Numbered from the stretch's first letter, positions 11,127-22,507 are shown. The stretch is 64,000 nt of DNA from Heloderma charlesbogerti (GCA_026122225.1 JANEZZ010001374.1:248001-312000), one strand, 5' to 3'. The notes: generated by a model from the letters alone, not told the origin. Numbers and translations are program-made.

Positions 11127-12262
11127 ATTCGCTGCATCATGGAGAAAGCAAAAGAATTCCAGAAAAACGTCTGTTTCTGCTTCATTGACTACGCTAAAGC
11201 CTTTGATTGTGTGGATCACAACAAACTGTGGCAAATTCTTAAAGTGATGGGAGTACCAGACCACCTTACCTGTCTCCTGAGAAACCTGTACGAGGGTCAA
11301 GAAGCAACAGTAAGAACCGGACATGGAACAACCGAGTGGTTCAAAATTGGGAAAGGAGTACGACAAGGCTGCATATTGTCACCCTGTTTATTTAACTTAT
11401 ATGCAGAGTACATCATGAGAAATGCCGGGTTGGATGAATCAGAGGTCGGAATTAAGATTGCTGGGAGAATTATCAACAACCTCCGATATGCAGACGATAC
11501 CACCCTAATGGCAGAAAGCGAAGAGGATCTCAAGAGCCTCTTGTTGAGGGTGAAAGAGGAGAGTGCAAAAGCTGGTTTGAAACTCAACATTAAAAAAAAC
11601 GAAGATCATGGCATCTGGCCCCATCACCTCCTGGCATATAGAAGGGGAAGAAATGGAAGCAGTGACAGATTTTACTTTCTTGGGCTCCAAGATCACCGTA
11701 GACAGTGACTGTAGCCATGAAATTAAAAGACACTTGCTCCTTGGGAGGAAAGCTATGGCCAACCTACACAGCATAGTAAGAAGCAGAGACATCACCTTGC
11801 CGACAAAGGTCCGTCTAATCAGAGCTATGGTTTTCCCAGTAGTAATGTATGGCTGTGAGAGCTGGACTATAAGGAAGGCTGAGTGCCGAAGAATTGATGC
11901 TTTCGAACTGTGGTGCTGGAGAAGACTCTTACGAGTCCCCTGGACTGCAAGGAGGTCAAATCAGTCCATACTAAAGGAAATCAACCCTGAGAGCTCATTG
12001 GAAGGACAGATACTGAAGCTGAAGCTCAAATATTTTGGCCACCTAATGAGAAGAGAAAACTCTCTGGAAAAGACCCTGATGCTGGGAAAGACTGAAGGCA
12101 AAAGGAGAAGGGAACGGCAGAGGATGAGATGGCTAGATAGCATCACTGATGCAATTAATATGAACTTGAGCACACTCCGGGAGAGAGCGCAGGACAGGAA
12201 GGCCTGGCGTGCTATGATCCATGGGGTCACGAAGAGTCGGACACGACTGAACGACTGAACAA
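11127..12262 (+). mobile_element. 5'-truncated BovB (RTE clade) with 13-bp TSD
   Basis: The copy is bounded by perfect direct repeats CAAGTCTCCCAAC at 11114-11126 and 12263-12275. It starts inside the RT region and ends with the BovB terminus CGACTGAACGACTGAACAA. Insertion is in the opposite orientation to the host L2. The clean TSD and nearly open frame indicate a younger insertion than its host. Confidence 0.92.
11139..12258 (+). pseudogene. BovB reverse transcriptase, one frameshift
   Basis: The first piece (11139-11708) has FIDYAKAFDCVDHNKLW, GVRQGCILSPCLFNLY and the catalytic RYADDTTLM. The second piece (11608-12258, next frame) has the C-terminal domain with YGCESWTIRKAE, LRVPWTARRSNQSIL and MRWLDSITDAINMN, ending at the family's usual stop. 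The frame change falls in a run of eight A at about 11591-11598, so a single A-tract indel explains it. The 5' endonuclease half was lost by truncation at insertion. Confidence 0.88.
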
Positions 12263-12510
12263 CAAGTCTCCCAACTTGGCCCCATACCCTCTCTTCCAGG
12301 CACATAACAAAATTTTGCTGGAGAAACAGCTAACCCCACATGTAAAAGGTGCAGAGTCAATCAGATGGGTGTTACCCTGCCTTTGGCTGCACCACCTTCA
12401 GCATCACTGCCATTGGGCTGCTGCCACCCTGCATCAGGGTGGGCAGATAACAACCGCCATCCCAGGAACCTTGAGCCCAGCTGGCCCAAATCAGCTGACC
12501 TGAATATTCT

Positions 12511-15171
12511 GGGCCAAAATGCATACAAATATGTCAAGAGTTAAATGTTCTCTGCATCCATTGCTTCAAGAAATAAAAAGGTGTTACCACATGTCCTTGT
12601 TCACACATGCATGTATACACTTGACTGACATAGAAATACCAGGACCTTCTGCAGAGGTGTGGTGTGTGCATGGCAGATTATACATGGTACTTAGAAAAAG
12701 GGGGGAAATTAGCTCACCAACAAAGACACAGATTAAAGTACGTACATTTTATTGTATTATAGGAAAGTATTGGTTGGTATGCCATGCCCTAGCACTAGGC
12801 CAGTGGACTGTTCCTAATAATAGTGATAGAGCAGAGAGAGAGAAAGAGATAGGGAGTGATGGCTTACCAGAGAAGGAGCAGGGAAGGCACTGGGGAAACG
12901 GTGAAGTGGTACTCTGAGGCTTAAGCACGATGGGATACCTCAAAGATCAATGGTGCAGGGTGGGCTATGTGAGGGACAGAATGGACAGATTTAGAATGAT
13001 TATAGGAGAAACAAAGAAAAATACAATTAGAACGGGTATATTAGAGCGAGTATATTGGAGCAGGTATATTTACCTGTTCAGAAGAAGGGCTTCACTTCCT
13101 CCTGGTTGATCACAATCACAGTGAGCAATGGCCACCCTGACTCTTACAGCATCTGGTCATGATGAATTCAAAAGTATTGTTGATCATAGGACTCACCAAG
13201 CTGTCAACAAATACAGAAAAGAAAGGCTTTAGGCCAGGGGTAGGCAACTGATGCCCTCCAGATATTTCCATAAGCTCCACCCACCATGATAATGGTTAGG
13301 GATTGTGGGAATTGTCATCCAACATATCTGGAGGATGCTGGGTTTTTTACTCCTGCTTTAGGCAATAATGGTGGGGGTGGGGGTGCTGATGGCATCCTGA
13401 GCTGTGATTAGGAACCCCTGAGCCCCACACAATGTGGAACTCAGTTCAAAAATAGGATTTGGAATGGGGGGCAGTGAAGCAATGTTTCTCTTTGGTCCCT
13501 GACTTTCCGAAAGAAAATAAGAAACATGGGTAGAAGCAAGGGAACTGAAGGGAAGGAGAGCAGCTAGTTAAGTGTTGGATGCACCTGGCTCAGGATCCCA
13601 CAAAACCTAGCACAACACTGCTGGATCTTTGCTTGGCCACGAGGAGAGTAAACCACTGAGCATAAGGACAACACTGTAGCAATCACACTGCTTACTTTCC
13701 ACTGCAAGTCACATACTCCCTGGTTCCTTAGTGAAACACACAGGACATTGGTGACCCCAGTTTGCAGTTATAGATATAATGCAGAGGTCTTTGGCAGGTC
13801 CCAGGAAGTTAAATGTACTCCAAGCAAGGTTGGACAACACCACTAAGATGGCCTTTGCCTACATACAACAACGGCTGCTTCACAGAATATGAAGCTCTAT
13901 TTGGCAGCAAGGCAAAGCAAGGCAAGTGAAGAGAAGAGAAGAAACTCTGGTTGTGGAAATGCAGGTTTGGCCCCAGAGTGAAAGAGAAGGAGATAGTGAC
14001 AGGGGTAGATCACAGAGAACAGGCAGCTTGTTAGGCAAATCCTGAGAAGATCTTAGAGCCATGAAACAGCGTATCTGAGTGTGCTGGGTTTAGGTCTCCT
14101 ACATTTCCTCTAGAGGAGTTTGGACATAAGGGCAGTTTTTTATAGGGTCCAGGCTAGGGGCATAAAGGAGACAATCACTTGGTATGTTTTCAGAAAGACT
14201 TCAGTAGCTTGGTTTAGAGAATTAATATCAAGTCTTCTTTAGGTTCCTAGCTTCTTAACTGAGTTGTGCTGGTTCAACATGACAAAAGGCATAGAACGAG
14301 CAGGGAGCGGTCCACAGAACAAATGAGACCATGTGGGTTACCTAGGTAGTGCTTTAACCTGCTGAGCTCTCTGAAGGTGAGAACATTTCAGGACTGGGTT
14401 ATATTTTCTGCCAAGGCTTTAGATTGGCCAATTTGTAGTTTACCTTGTGGGTAGCTTCTCTAGGGTGGCGACTTAGAGATCGAGAAGGCATTTGCATTTA
14501 CCCATTGTTTTCTTACTCAGATGAGGGCAACCTCTCTTATTTGAGTTACAGTAGAGGCACAATATGCCATGAACTTCAGTTGCAATAAAAGCAGGTACAT
14601 AGCTAACATCCATCCATCTGGATCCTTTCAGTCGTAGCTGCCATAAGTCTTACACCCATGCAGCCTTTCCCAGAACAAAGCCATATTAGACAAGGTGCTA
14701 GGGCGATGACAACAAAATACATGTGTAAAAGCCATCATGGCAGGCTTTCTCTGTAACAAAGGGGCATCAGTCTTCCATTTCATGCTTTTGCATATAACAT
14801 GTAGTGCTCTTAACCTTTGATTTCTGTGTTGTTGTCATCCCAGCCTCATAGATTAGTTTTCAGCCACATAGTTTTGGGTTCCGCACCTTTTCCTTTTGGT
14901 AACTTTGCACATTTCTTTGGATAACTTCCCTTCAATTGAACCCCAGAAACTGATCATTCAAAGAGGCCATTATGTGATTTTACATGACAATCTGATATTC
15001 CTCCTCAGAATTACACTGGTATGACTTTTTACCACTAATGAGCTGTCACTATCCCACTTCTTTCTTTACACCCAGATGGTAGGGTTCTTGGCAGTCCCCA
15101 CAGTGTCATGATGAACTGTGTTACAGACAGACATGTCTGTGCATGTTTACTCAAATTACTGCATTATTATT
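12511..15171. other. Unassigned sequence (contains one MITE)
   Basis: Apart from the hAT MITE at 13235-13355 no gene or known repeat is recognised. The tract is less AT-rich than the neighbouring unassigned regions. Frames longer than 60 codons here show no motif. Confidence 0.4.
13235..13355. mobile_element. 121-bp hAT MITE with perfect 8-bp TSD
   Basis: It begins CAGGGGTAGGCAAC and ends TTACTCCTG, with inner complementary arms (CTCCAGATAT at 13255 and ATATCTGGAG at 13324). It is flanked by the perfect 8-bp duplication CTTTAGGC at 13227-13234 and 13356-13363, the hAT signature. It has no coding capacity and would have been moved by a transposase from elsewhere. Confidence 0.9.
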
Positions 15172-15427
15172 GTTGTTCAGTCATTCAGTTGTGTCCAACT
15201 CTTCGTGACCCCATGGACCATAGCACGCCAGGCCTTCCTGTCCTGCGCTATCTCCCGGAGCGTGCTCAAGTCCATATTCATTGCATCAGTGATGCTATCT
15301 AGCCATCTCATCCTCTGCTGTCCCCTTCTCCTTTTGCCTTCAGTCTTTCCCAGCATCAGGGTCTTTTCCAGAGAGTTTTCTCTTCTCATTAGGTGGCCAA
15401 AATATTTGAGCTTCAGCTTCAGTATCT
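15172..15427 (-). mobile_element. Short 5'-truncated BovB 3' end
   Basis: On the minus strand it carries the last 70 residues of the BovB ORF (MRRENSLEKTLMLGKTEGKR through AMVHGVTKSWTQLND) and an ACAATAATAATG tail at the left. The 5' break is near 15427 (AGTATCT). GCATTAT occurs on both sides (15161 and 15441) but with extra bases between it and the element, so the TSD is uncertain. Confidence 0.85.
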
Positions 15428-16001
15428 ATATTATTCTAGTGCATTATACTAATTTGGCTAGAGTAGTCTACACCAGGAAGAATTGTTAAACAAAAGTGAC
15501 ATTTATCCAGAAAAGCACAAATGTTTCAGGTATATTAAAAGAAGCATTAAATACCATTCTAATATTTGACTTGGTATAGTTATTAAACATTGGTTGTCTC
15601 CAGTGGTGTCCATCCAACTCCAATGGCAAAACGGATTCCCCATCTCCATGTGTATGCCTCCAAAATCTGTTCTGAAGTGTTGGAGGACCCTTCAGAGCAG
15701 AGGGACACAGGGGAAGTCCCATTGCACAAGTGGAAGTCTGCTTGCTTGATGTTGAATATAACCCAATATGTCAGAATGCCATGCTGAGTTACAAAGAGTC
15801 TGCTGATCTAGATGGCTTTTAAAGAGCTACATTCAATCCATGCCAAAGCTGGCAAAGGTTGTCTGCAAAACATCTCTGAATCTGGTCCATAGGGAGATGA
15901 TGAGTCCAACTTAGAACAAAAAAGCAGATGGCACCACAATCCCATACATGTAAGAAATATTTTGAAAACCCAGTCTCATTAATCTATGATATGGTGCACA
16001 A
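15428..16001. other. Unassigned sequence
   Basis: No gene or clear repeat recognised. Confidence 0.5.
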
Positions 16002-16086
16002 TCCTATAGATGTTTACTCAGAAGTAAGTATCACTGTGTTCGGTGGGGCTTCTTCTCTAGTAAGTGTGTTTAAGATTGCAGTCTTA
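16002..16086. mobile_element. Short MITE with CAATCCTA-type ends
   Basis: It begins CACAATCCTATAGATGTTTA and ends GTAAGTGTGTTTAAGATTGC, which are inverted complements of one another with mismatches. The inner block with CAGAAGTAAG is very common in squamate DNA. The ends resemble those of the Harbinger-like MITEs at 43733 and 62087. Confidence 0.6.
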
Positions 16087-16639
16087 AACATGGAGGAGTA
16101 ACCATAATAGTAAATGGATGGCTTGAGAATGTTGCTATTAAAAGTAGTCAATTTTTCAAGGCTAAAAGAGTTGGCCAGGTTGGACTTGGATTCAGTTTTT
16201 ATGAGAAAGCAAAGAATAGATTTCAGTTAAAAAAAATCACAACCCACAGCAGATTCAGTAAGGCTTGCTTTTAGCTTCAACAGGTTTTACAGTAAAGATA
16301 GCTAAAATTTAATATATAGTTCAGGCATGTTCATATTTCCACAGTGCCAATAAAAATGAATAAAACACAGCCAAGCCAAGCAGTACAGCTGTCTGATCAC
16401 TTCTAAGTTCCTTCCTGATGGATAAGGAGATAACTAGAGCATTCTAATGGGCTGTAGTGAAGGAAGAAACAATGGTGAAGGAATTGTTATTCTGCTTGAC
16501 TGCCTTTTCTCCTGGGCAACTTCCCTTTGTCCCATTTTCTACTTTTAAGTGCAGTAGAGATTCCTTGTTAAGGGTAGGGGGGTGCCCTCCTTCCAGCCAG
16601 GCAAAGGCCCCCATGGACTCCCAATTACACACATCCTGT
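16087..16639. other. Unassigned AT-rich sequence upstream of the young L2
   Basis: No gene. An open frame starting at 16457 runs into the L2, but its first 64 or so residues show no L2 similarity, so the read-through is fortuitous. Confidence 0.5.
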
Positions 16640-18660
16640 AATGTAAAGTCTCGCTCCAAAGACGATCAGACATGGGCTAGAGCTGCATCTTCAGCCTATC
16701 ACGTGGCGGTGAAGGCAGCAAAAAAGGAATATTATGCTGCCTCTATTGCGTCTGCAGAGTGCTGTCCCAGGAGGCTGTTCCAAGTGGTCCGGAGCCTGGT
16801 CGGTCCTGTGGCTCCGGAACCACTGGAGCATTCTAAGGCCTCCTGTGAGGCCTTGGCAAGGCACTTTGCAGATAAAATTGATCAGATTAGGTGTGTTACT
16901 CTGCACGCTGTGGATACAGTTAGCGAGCAAGAGGCGGCCTGTGGCAAACCGGTTTTGTGGGATCGGTTCCAGCTTCTTCCTCCTGATGAAGTGGACAAGG
17001 TGCTTTCATCTGTATGGCTGACTACCTGCTTATTTGATCCTTGCCCATCTTGGCTCATTATGGGCTGCAGAGAGAGACTGGGTGAGGGGATCAGGGCGGT
17101 GGTGAACGCCTCCCTTGAGCCATCAGCCCTCAAGGAGGCAGTGATAAGACCGCACTTAAAGAAGCCCTCCTTGGATCCTCAAGTTTTGAACAACTTTCGC
17201 CCAGTCTCAAATCTGCCATTTTGGGGCAAGGTGATTGAGCGGGTGGTGGTGGTGCATTTGAAGGCACACTTGGAAGAAACTGATTATCTAGACCCATTTC
17301 AGTCAGGCTTCAGGCTTGGGCATGGGACAGAAACGGCCTTGGTCGCCTTGGTAGATGATATGAGGAGGGCTCTGGATAGGGGTGAATGCTCCTTCCTTGT
17401 TCTCCTCGACCTCTCAGCGGCTTTTGATACCGTTGACCACAGTATCCTCCTGGACCGCCTGGAGGGGTTGGGCATTGGAGACACTGTATTGCGGTGGTTC
17501 CGGTCCTTCCTCTCCAGCAGGTACCAGAGGGTAGCACTGGGAGAGGAGGTTTCGGACCCATGGCCACTTACTTGTGGGGTGCCACAGGGTTCCATCCTCT
17601 CCCCGATGCTATTTAACATCTATGTGAAGCCACTGGGGGCTATCATCAGGAGGTTTGGGGTGCAGTGTCATCAATATGCAGATGACACACAGCTCTACCT
17701 CTCATTCAAATCTTCACCAAGGTTGGCCGTAGAATCCCTGTCCAAATGTCTGGAGACGGTGAGTGGCTGGATGAGGAGAAATAAGCTGAAGCTGAACCCT
17801 GACAAGACCGAGGTACTTTTGGTGGGAGACAAGAGGAGGTTGGGGGATGTTGACCTGGTGTTGAATGGGGTACGGCTACCCTTGAAAGACCAGGTCCGCA
17901 GCCTGGGGGTCATTTTGGACTCCCAGCTGTCCATAGAGGCTCAGGTGTCAGCTGTGAGCCGGACAGCGCTGTATCAACTCCATCTGATACGGCGGCTGTG
18001 CCCCTTCCTTCCCGACCATCTGCTCCCATCAGTAGTACATGCCCTGGTCTCCTCTCATTTAGACTACTGTAATGCGCTCTACGTGGGTTTACCCTTGAAG
18101 ACAGTTCAGAAACTGCAGCTGGTACAGAACGCGGCGGCTCGCCTGATTAAAGGCTGCCGCTGGCGAGATCACATCACTCCAGTGCTGAAGGAGTTGCACT
18201 GGTTACCAGTTGTTTTCCGGGCCAAATTCAAGGTGTTGGTTTTGACCTTTAAAACCCTATATGGTTCCGGCCCAGCCTATCTTAAGGAGCGCCTCCAGCA
18301 GCACCAGACAGGCCGCTTAACAAGATCAGCCTCGGATGGCCTTCTCTCTGTCCCATCAGCCAGGACAGCTAGACTGGTGGGGACGAGGGAGAGGGCCTTT
18401 TCTGTGGTGGCCCCCACTCTGTGGAACTCCCTCCCTAGGGAACTCCATCATGCCCCCTCTTTAATGAGCTTCCGTCGTGCATTAAAAACGTGGTTGTTCA
18501 GGCAGGCATTTGGGGTGGGTTAGGGTATTTTAGAAAATGTTTTTATTGTAGAATTTTATTGTTTTAAACTGTTTTATTGTATGTTGTACATCGCCCAGAG
18601 TGGCTGGGTGACCAGCCAGATGGACGATTAATAAATTTAATAATAATAATAATAATAATC
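16640..18660 (+). mobile_element. Young 5'-truncated L2 LINE
   Basis: The L2 sequence starts at about 16640 in the linker before the RT domain and ends with TTTAATAATAATAATAATAA at about 18633-18658. It belongs to the same subfamily as 60271-61770, with almost the same 3' UTR. The truncation removed the endonuclease. The intact frame and tandem tail point to recent insertion. Confidence 0.9.
16649..18523 (+). CDS. L2 reverse transcriptase, intact frame
   Basis: About 624 L2-derived codons without a stop or frameshift. In order: linker helix (AAKKEYYAASIASAE), LKKPSLDPQVLNNFRPVSN, LDPFQSGFRLGHGTETAL, AFDTVDHSILL (17421-17453), GVPQGSILSP (17577), catalytic YADD (about 17673), KLKLNPDKTEVLLVG, the LDYCNALYVGLPLKT block and a terminal LKTWLFRQAF. 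All RT motifs visible by eye are present. A start codon for this piece is not defined because the 5' half is missing; the upstream in-frame ATG at 16457 lies in flanking DNA. It is unlikely to be mobile alone because the endonuclease is absent. Confidence 0.88.
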   Translation, partial: SRSKDDQTWARAASSAYHVAVKAAKKEYYAASIASAECCPRRLFQVVRSLVGPVAPEPLEHSKASCEALARHFADKIDQIRCVTLHAVDTVSEQEAACGKPVLWDRFQLLPPDEVDKVLSSVWLTTCLFDPCPSWLIMGCRERLGEGIRAVVNASLEPSALKEAVIRPHLKKPSLDPQVLNNFRPVSNLPFWGKVIERVVVVHLKAHLEETDYLDPFQSGFRLGHGTETALVALVDDMRRALDRGECSFLVLLDLSAAFDTVDHSILLDRLEGLGIGDTVLRWFRSFLSSRYQRVALGEEVSDPWPLTCGVPQGSILSPMLFNIYVKPLGAIIRRFGVQCHQYADDTQLYLSFKSSPRLAVESLSKCLETVSGWMRRNKLKLNPDKTEVLLVGDKRRLGDVDLVLNGVRLPLKDQVRSLGVILDSQLSIEAQVSAVSRTALYQLHLIRRLCPFLPDHLLPSVVHALVSSHLDYCNALYVGLPLKTVQKLQLVQNAAARLIKGCRWRDHITPVLKELHWLPVVFRAKFKVLVLTFKTLYGSGPAYLKERLQQHQTGRLTRSASDGLLSVPSARTARLVGTRERAFSVVAPTLWNSLPRELHHAPSLMSFRRALKTWLFRQAFGVG

Positions 18661-20850
18661 CTGACTTCCATCTTATACAAGCAGTTGCTCCTCATTCACT
18701 TGCTTATCTTGGCTTCAAAGTCCATTCTGGTATTCCTGTGGAGAGCCACAGGAATATCTTCAGCTATTGGGTGGTATAGAAATGTGCATGTCACCTCCAG
18801 GGGTGGGGTGGGGTGGGGTAAACACTGGTTGGTCTCCCTCCTCACACTCTGTACAAGTTATCACTTCTCCTCTAATGCAAAGAATTACCTTAGAGAAAGA
18901 AGTCGAGTAGGAATGCTCTGTCTTTATTCCCCAGTTTTTCTGTAAGCCAACCAAGACACAACTCTTGTTCCTTTGGGGGGCTTTGCTGAACTACACCCCA
19001 GCCAGCGGTGTTACTCAATTTGCACACTTTCTCTCACCCTGATTGAGAGAGAGGGAGCTAAGAGCAGCCAGCCTTCAAAGAGAAGAAGGAACTGGGCAAG
19101 CAAGCGTGGTTGGGCCAGGATGAGTTTTGAAAAATGGAGTGAAAATGGAAGACCGAGAGGAGGACGTAGATTGAAAATGAAGCTGGCCAGGTTGGTGGGT
19201 ATAATGAAAGGCCAAGTTGTAGGGAGGGAAGGGAAAGAGTGAGTGGGGAAATCAACAAACGGCTACTAATTTTGCCAAATTTGAAAGAATTTGGTGCAGG
19301 GAATGTGGGCAAGTAGACTTTAAATGTCTATATATTCAAAAGGGCAGCTGGGAATGTTTTAATTTCTTGACAGAAACATGCAGGCATTGTTTCTGAGTGG
19401 ATTTCATATACATTGTGGGGGGGGGTTATGTGGAAGAGCAGCCTTTTAAAACTGGAGGTACTGAGAAAGTGATTCACTTGTCCCCTTTTGTTTTTCATTT
19501 TCAAATTGTATGAAAAAGAAATAAATCATAGATTTATTTATTATTTATTATTTATTTATTTATAGACAGATTCTGTTTTGGAGAAGCTCTCAGAAGCTGC
19601 ATTCCAGTGGTGGGTGGGGCTAAAAGCTAGAGTGGTTGGGGCTGTAAAATCTCTCTCTCTCACTCACACACACACACACACACCACACCACACCCCGTTA
19701 TTATCCATTCATAGTAGGAAGCATATCGACTCAGAAGTAAGCACGAGCAGCATGTCTACTCACAGATAAGCAGAGCAAGCCTCTGCATGTCTATTCAGAA
19801 GTAGGAATGAATCACTCAGCAGCACTTTCAAATAGTATCCCAGATATCAAGCTTCTACATGCCTATTCAAGGATCATGTCTCCTCACAAGTAAGCAGGGA
19901 AGCCTCAGCATGACAACTCAGAAGTAAGTAGGACAACTTCTACAGGACTGAATCACTCAGCAGCTTCCTCCACAGCAGCTATCCCTCTATCCTGCAGGGA
20001 AAAGCTGTTTTCTCTGATTAGTGGCTGATCAGGGATAATAGCTTTACTCTCCATGGCAGAGAGGGTGGGGCCAGGGGAGGGAGCTACTTAGCTGGATGGG
20101 GAACTCCCATGGGCCTTGTCAGGTTTGCAGGATGGAGGTTCCCCACACCTGGTATAGTGCAATATATACGTTTGTTTGTAGTGTTTTTTTTAAGGGATTC
20201 CTTTTGTGTATAATTTGCTGTGCTCTTTGTTCTCTGTTAGAGTACAGCTTGGTAAAACCCTACTTACTCGTAAAGCCCTCAAAGTACCAGCAAACACCCC
20301 ACCCCACCCCATAGCTTGAGGGAGGGAGTGTTCTTTTGTCTGTGTTTCAGAATGAGGAGTCCAGGTCAATGCTGGATTTTTCATTAAGCATTGGGAGAGG
20401 AGATAACAGAGGTGGCATTAATTCTTCTGAGCTATGCTCCCTGGCAGCCTTTCTGGAGCTCACGAGCAACTTTATAAGCTCATATAAGGAGTTATATAGA
20501 GGAAGGAGTGCCCTGGCCTCCAGGCAGCCAGCAGGAAAGTCCTGAGGGAACTTGACTCAGGTTGTGGTGACTGAGGCTGCTTCCCTCCCTGTGACTCAAT
20601 ACAGGTCTTGCTTGTCCTCCTCTTTCCCCCCCCCCCCATTGAATACCAGAAGAGATGCAAGCGAAGTCAGGAGACCTAAAAGGGATATGGGAGGGAGTGG
20701 GGGGCACTACATGAAAGAGAATGAAAAAATGCCTGGAGGTGAGTCAGTCAAGGAAACAAAGGCTTGGGAAAGGGGTGAGGCAAGGTTAATGGAGGGAACC
20801 TCTACATACATCACACTGAATTTTGGGGACACCCACCAATCTAATTTTTA
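18661..20850. other. Unassigned sequence with simple repeats and an L2 tail relic
   Basis: No gene. It contains a short plus-strand L2 tail remnant (about 18740-18785, GCTATTGGGTGGTATAGAAAT), a TTTA-repeat stretch (19540-19565) and a CT/CA tract (about 19651-19690). A long C run lies at about 20628-20637. Confidence 0.5.
19651..19690. repeat. CT/CA microsatellite
   Basis: CTCTCTCTCT followed by about 14 CA units, interrupted by CCACACCACACC. Confidence 0.9.
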
Positions 20851-20867
20851 AAATAATTTCAAGAACA

Positions 20868-20905
<38 letters not shown>
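20868..20905. repeat. TTA trinucleotide repeat (L2 tail)
   Basis: About twelve TTA units, read as the terminal tandem repeat of the minus-strand L2. Confidence 0.9.
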
Positions 20906-20907
<2 letters not shown>

Positions 20908-20999
20908 TTATATCCCACCTTTTTCCCAATACTGGGACTCAAGGCGGCCTTACAACATTAAAACTGCTACAATTAAAACCGATAAATAGAAATATAAAT

Positions 21000-21858
21000 T
21001 GTTATTGTTGTTGTTTATTCAGTCAGTCGCTTCTGACTCTTCGTGACTTCATGGGCCAGCCCATGCCAGAGCTTCCTGTCAGCTGTCGCCACCCCCAGCT
21101 CCCCCAAGGTCGAGTCTGTCACCTCCAGAATATCATCCATCCATATTGCCCTTGGTCGGCCCCTCTTCCTTTTGCCTTCCACTTTCCCTAGCATCAGCAT
21201 CTTCTCCAGGGTATCCTGTCTTCTCATTATGTGGCCAGAGTACTTCAGTTTTGCCTTTAATATCCTTCCCTCAAGTCAGCAGTCTGGCTTTATTTCCTGG
21301 AGTATGGACTGGTTTGATCTTCTTGCAGTCCAAGGCACTCTCAGAATTTTCCTCCAGCACCACAGTTCAAAAGCATCTATCTTCCTTCGCTCAGCCTTCC
21401 TTATGGTCCAGCTCTCGCAGCCATAGGATACTACGGGGAATACCATTGCTTTAACTATGCGGACCTTTGTTGTCAGTGTGATGTCTCTGCTCTTAGTCTT
21501 AACTATTTTATCAAGATTTGTCATTGCTCTCCTCCCAAGAAGTAAACGTCTTCTGATTTCCTGGCTGCAGTCAGCGTCTGCAGTAATCTTTGCACCTAGA
21601 AAGACAAAGTCTGTCACTGCCTCCATGTTTTCTCCCTCTATTTGCCAGTTATCAATCAAGCTGGTTGCCATAATCTTGGTTTTTTTGAGGTTTAACTGCA
21701 ACCCAGCTTTTGCACTTTCTTCTTTCACCTTTGTCATGAGGTTCCTCAGCTTCTCCTCTCTTTCAGCCATCAAAGTGGTATCATCTGCATAAATACGATC
21801 CCTGGGGAAGGAAACAGCAACCCACTCCAGTATTCTTGCCATGAAAACTAAATGGATC
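21000..21858 (-). mobile_element. BovB-like RTE with 5' inversion and 12-bp TSD
   Basis: Perfect direct repeats AGAAATATAAAT at 20988-20999 and 21859-21870 bound the insertion. From 21000 to about 21792 it is minus-strand RTE (RT C-terminal half plus tail). The last part, about 21793-21858, is BovB-type leader in the opposite orientation (ATCCCTGGGGAAGG, CCAGTATTCTTGCCATGAAA), matching 3160-3210. This is the structure expected of 5' inversion by twin priming. The RT piece is a different, more divergent subfamily than the other BovB copies. Confidence 0.88.
21015..21795 (-). pseudogene. RTE reverse transcriptase, C-terminal fragment
   Basis: Residues from the catalytic YADDTTLMAEREE through ESAKAGLQLNLKKTKIMAT, the LGAKITADADCSQEIRRRL block, YGCESWTIRKAE and LRVPWTARRSNQSIL lie in one frame to about 21276. 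The final piece (21227-21015), with LEKMLMLGKVEGKRKRGRPR, is in another frame. The apparent N-terminus MARILEWVAVSFPRD comes from inverted leader sequence and is not part of the protein. Confidence 0.82.
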
Positions 21859-22507
21859 AGAAATATAAATACAACTGTATAAAAGTTAAAAATATAATTA
21901 AATCATCAATATTAACATTGTAAAGATATTAAAACATTAAAAGACAACCAGAACAACAAAAATGGTATCCATACGTCGCATTTTCCCAGGTCCAGACTAG
22001 TTATCCCCAAAGGCCTGCTGGAACAAAAAAGTTTTTGCATGCCTGTGAAAACATATCAAGGAGGGTGCCACTCTTGCTTCCCTGGGAAGGGAATTCCAGA
22101 GCCTTGGGGCAGCCACCAAGAAGGCCCTCTCCCGCATTCCCACCAGGCGTACCTGTGATGATGGTAGGATGGCGAGAAGGGCTTCCCCTGAAGATCTCAG
22201 GGCACGAGTAGGCTCATAAGGGAGAATACGGTCTTTCAGATAACCTGGACCCGAGCCGTGTAGGGCTTTATAGGACATAACCAGCACTTTGAATTGTGCC
22301 TGGAAACAGACTGAGCCAGTGAAGCTGTTTTAACAGGGGAGTTGTATGCTCCCTGTAACCAGCCCCAGTCAGCAGTCTGGCCGCAGTTCTTTGAACCAGC
22401 TGAAGTTTCTGAACACTCTTCTGAGGCAGCCCCATGTAGAGTGTGTTACAGTAATCCAAACTATAATCTAATATAGGAATCAATTGCTTTAGGTAATCAT
22501 GGACCAT

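Larger units (their letters stand above)
8105..12510 (-). mobile_element. Near-full-length, decayed L2 LINE split by a BovB
   Basis: On the minus strand the order is leader (12510-12276), endonuclease (about 10974-10300), linker, RT (about 9870-8840), and 3' UTR ending near 8105 with the GGCAGTATAGAAATATAATA-like tail in reverse complement. A BovB with a TSD interrupts the leader at 11127-12262. Stops and frameshifts are frequent. This is the most complete L2 in the window and the only one that retains endonuclease sequence. Confidence 0.75.
20851..22507 (-). mobile_element. L2 LINE 3' part, split by an RTE
   Basis: On the minus strand, 22507-21871 carries the last part of an L2 RT frame (DYSLDYCNTLYMGLPQKSVQ, then GSGPGYLKDRILPYEP and ARAFLVAAPRLWNSLP-like motifs), with 3' UTR continuing at 20999-20906 after the insert and a TTA-repeat end at 20868-20905. 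It differs clearly from the young L2 family. The interruption is an RTE with a 12-bp TSD. Confidence 0.8.

Noticed and set aside
12700..14650. Possible LTR retrotransposon or endogenous retrovirus
   Set aside because: Some stretches look LTR-like, but no paired LTR, primer-binding site or gag/pol motif was found.
16457..16648. N-terminal extension of the L2 frame as part of the protein
   Set aside because: The first 64 or so residues have no L2 character, and the L2 similarity starts at about 16640; the ATG lies in flanking DNA.
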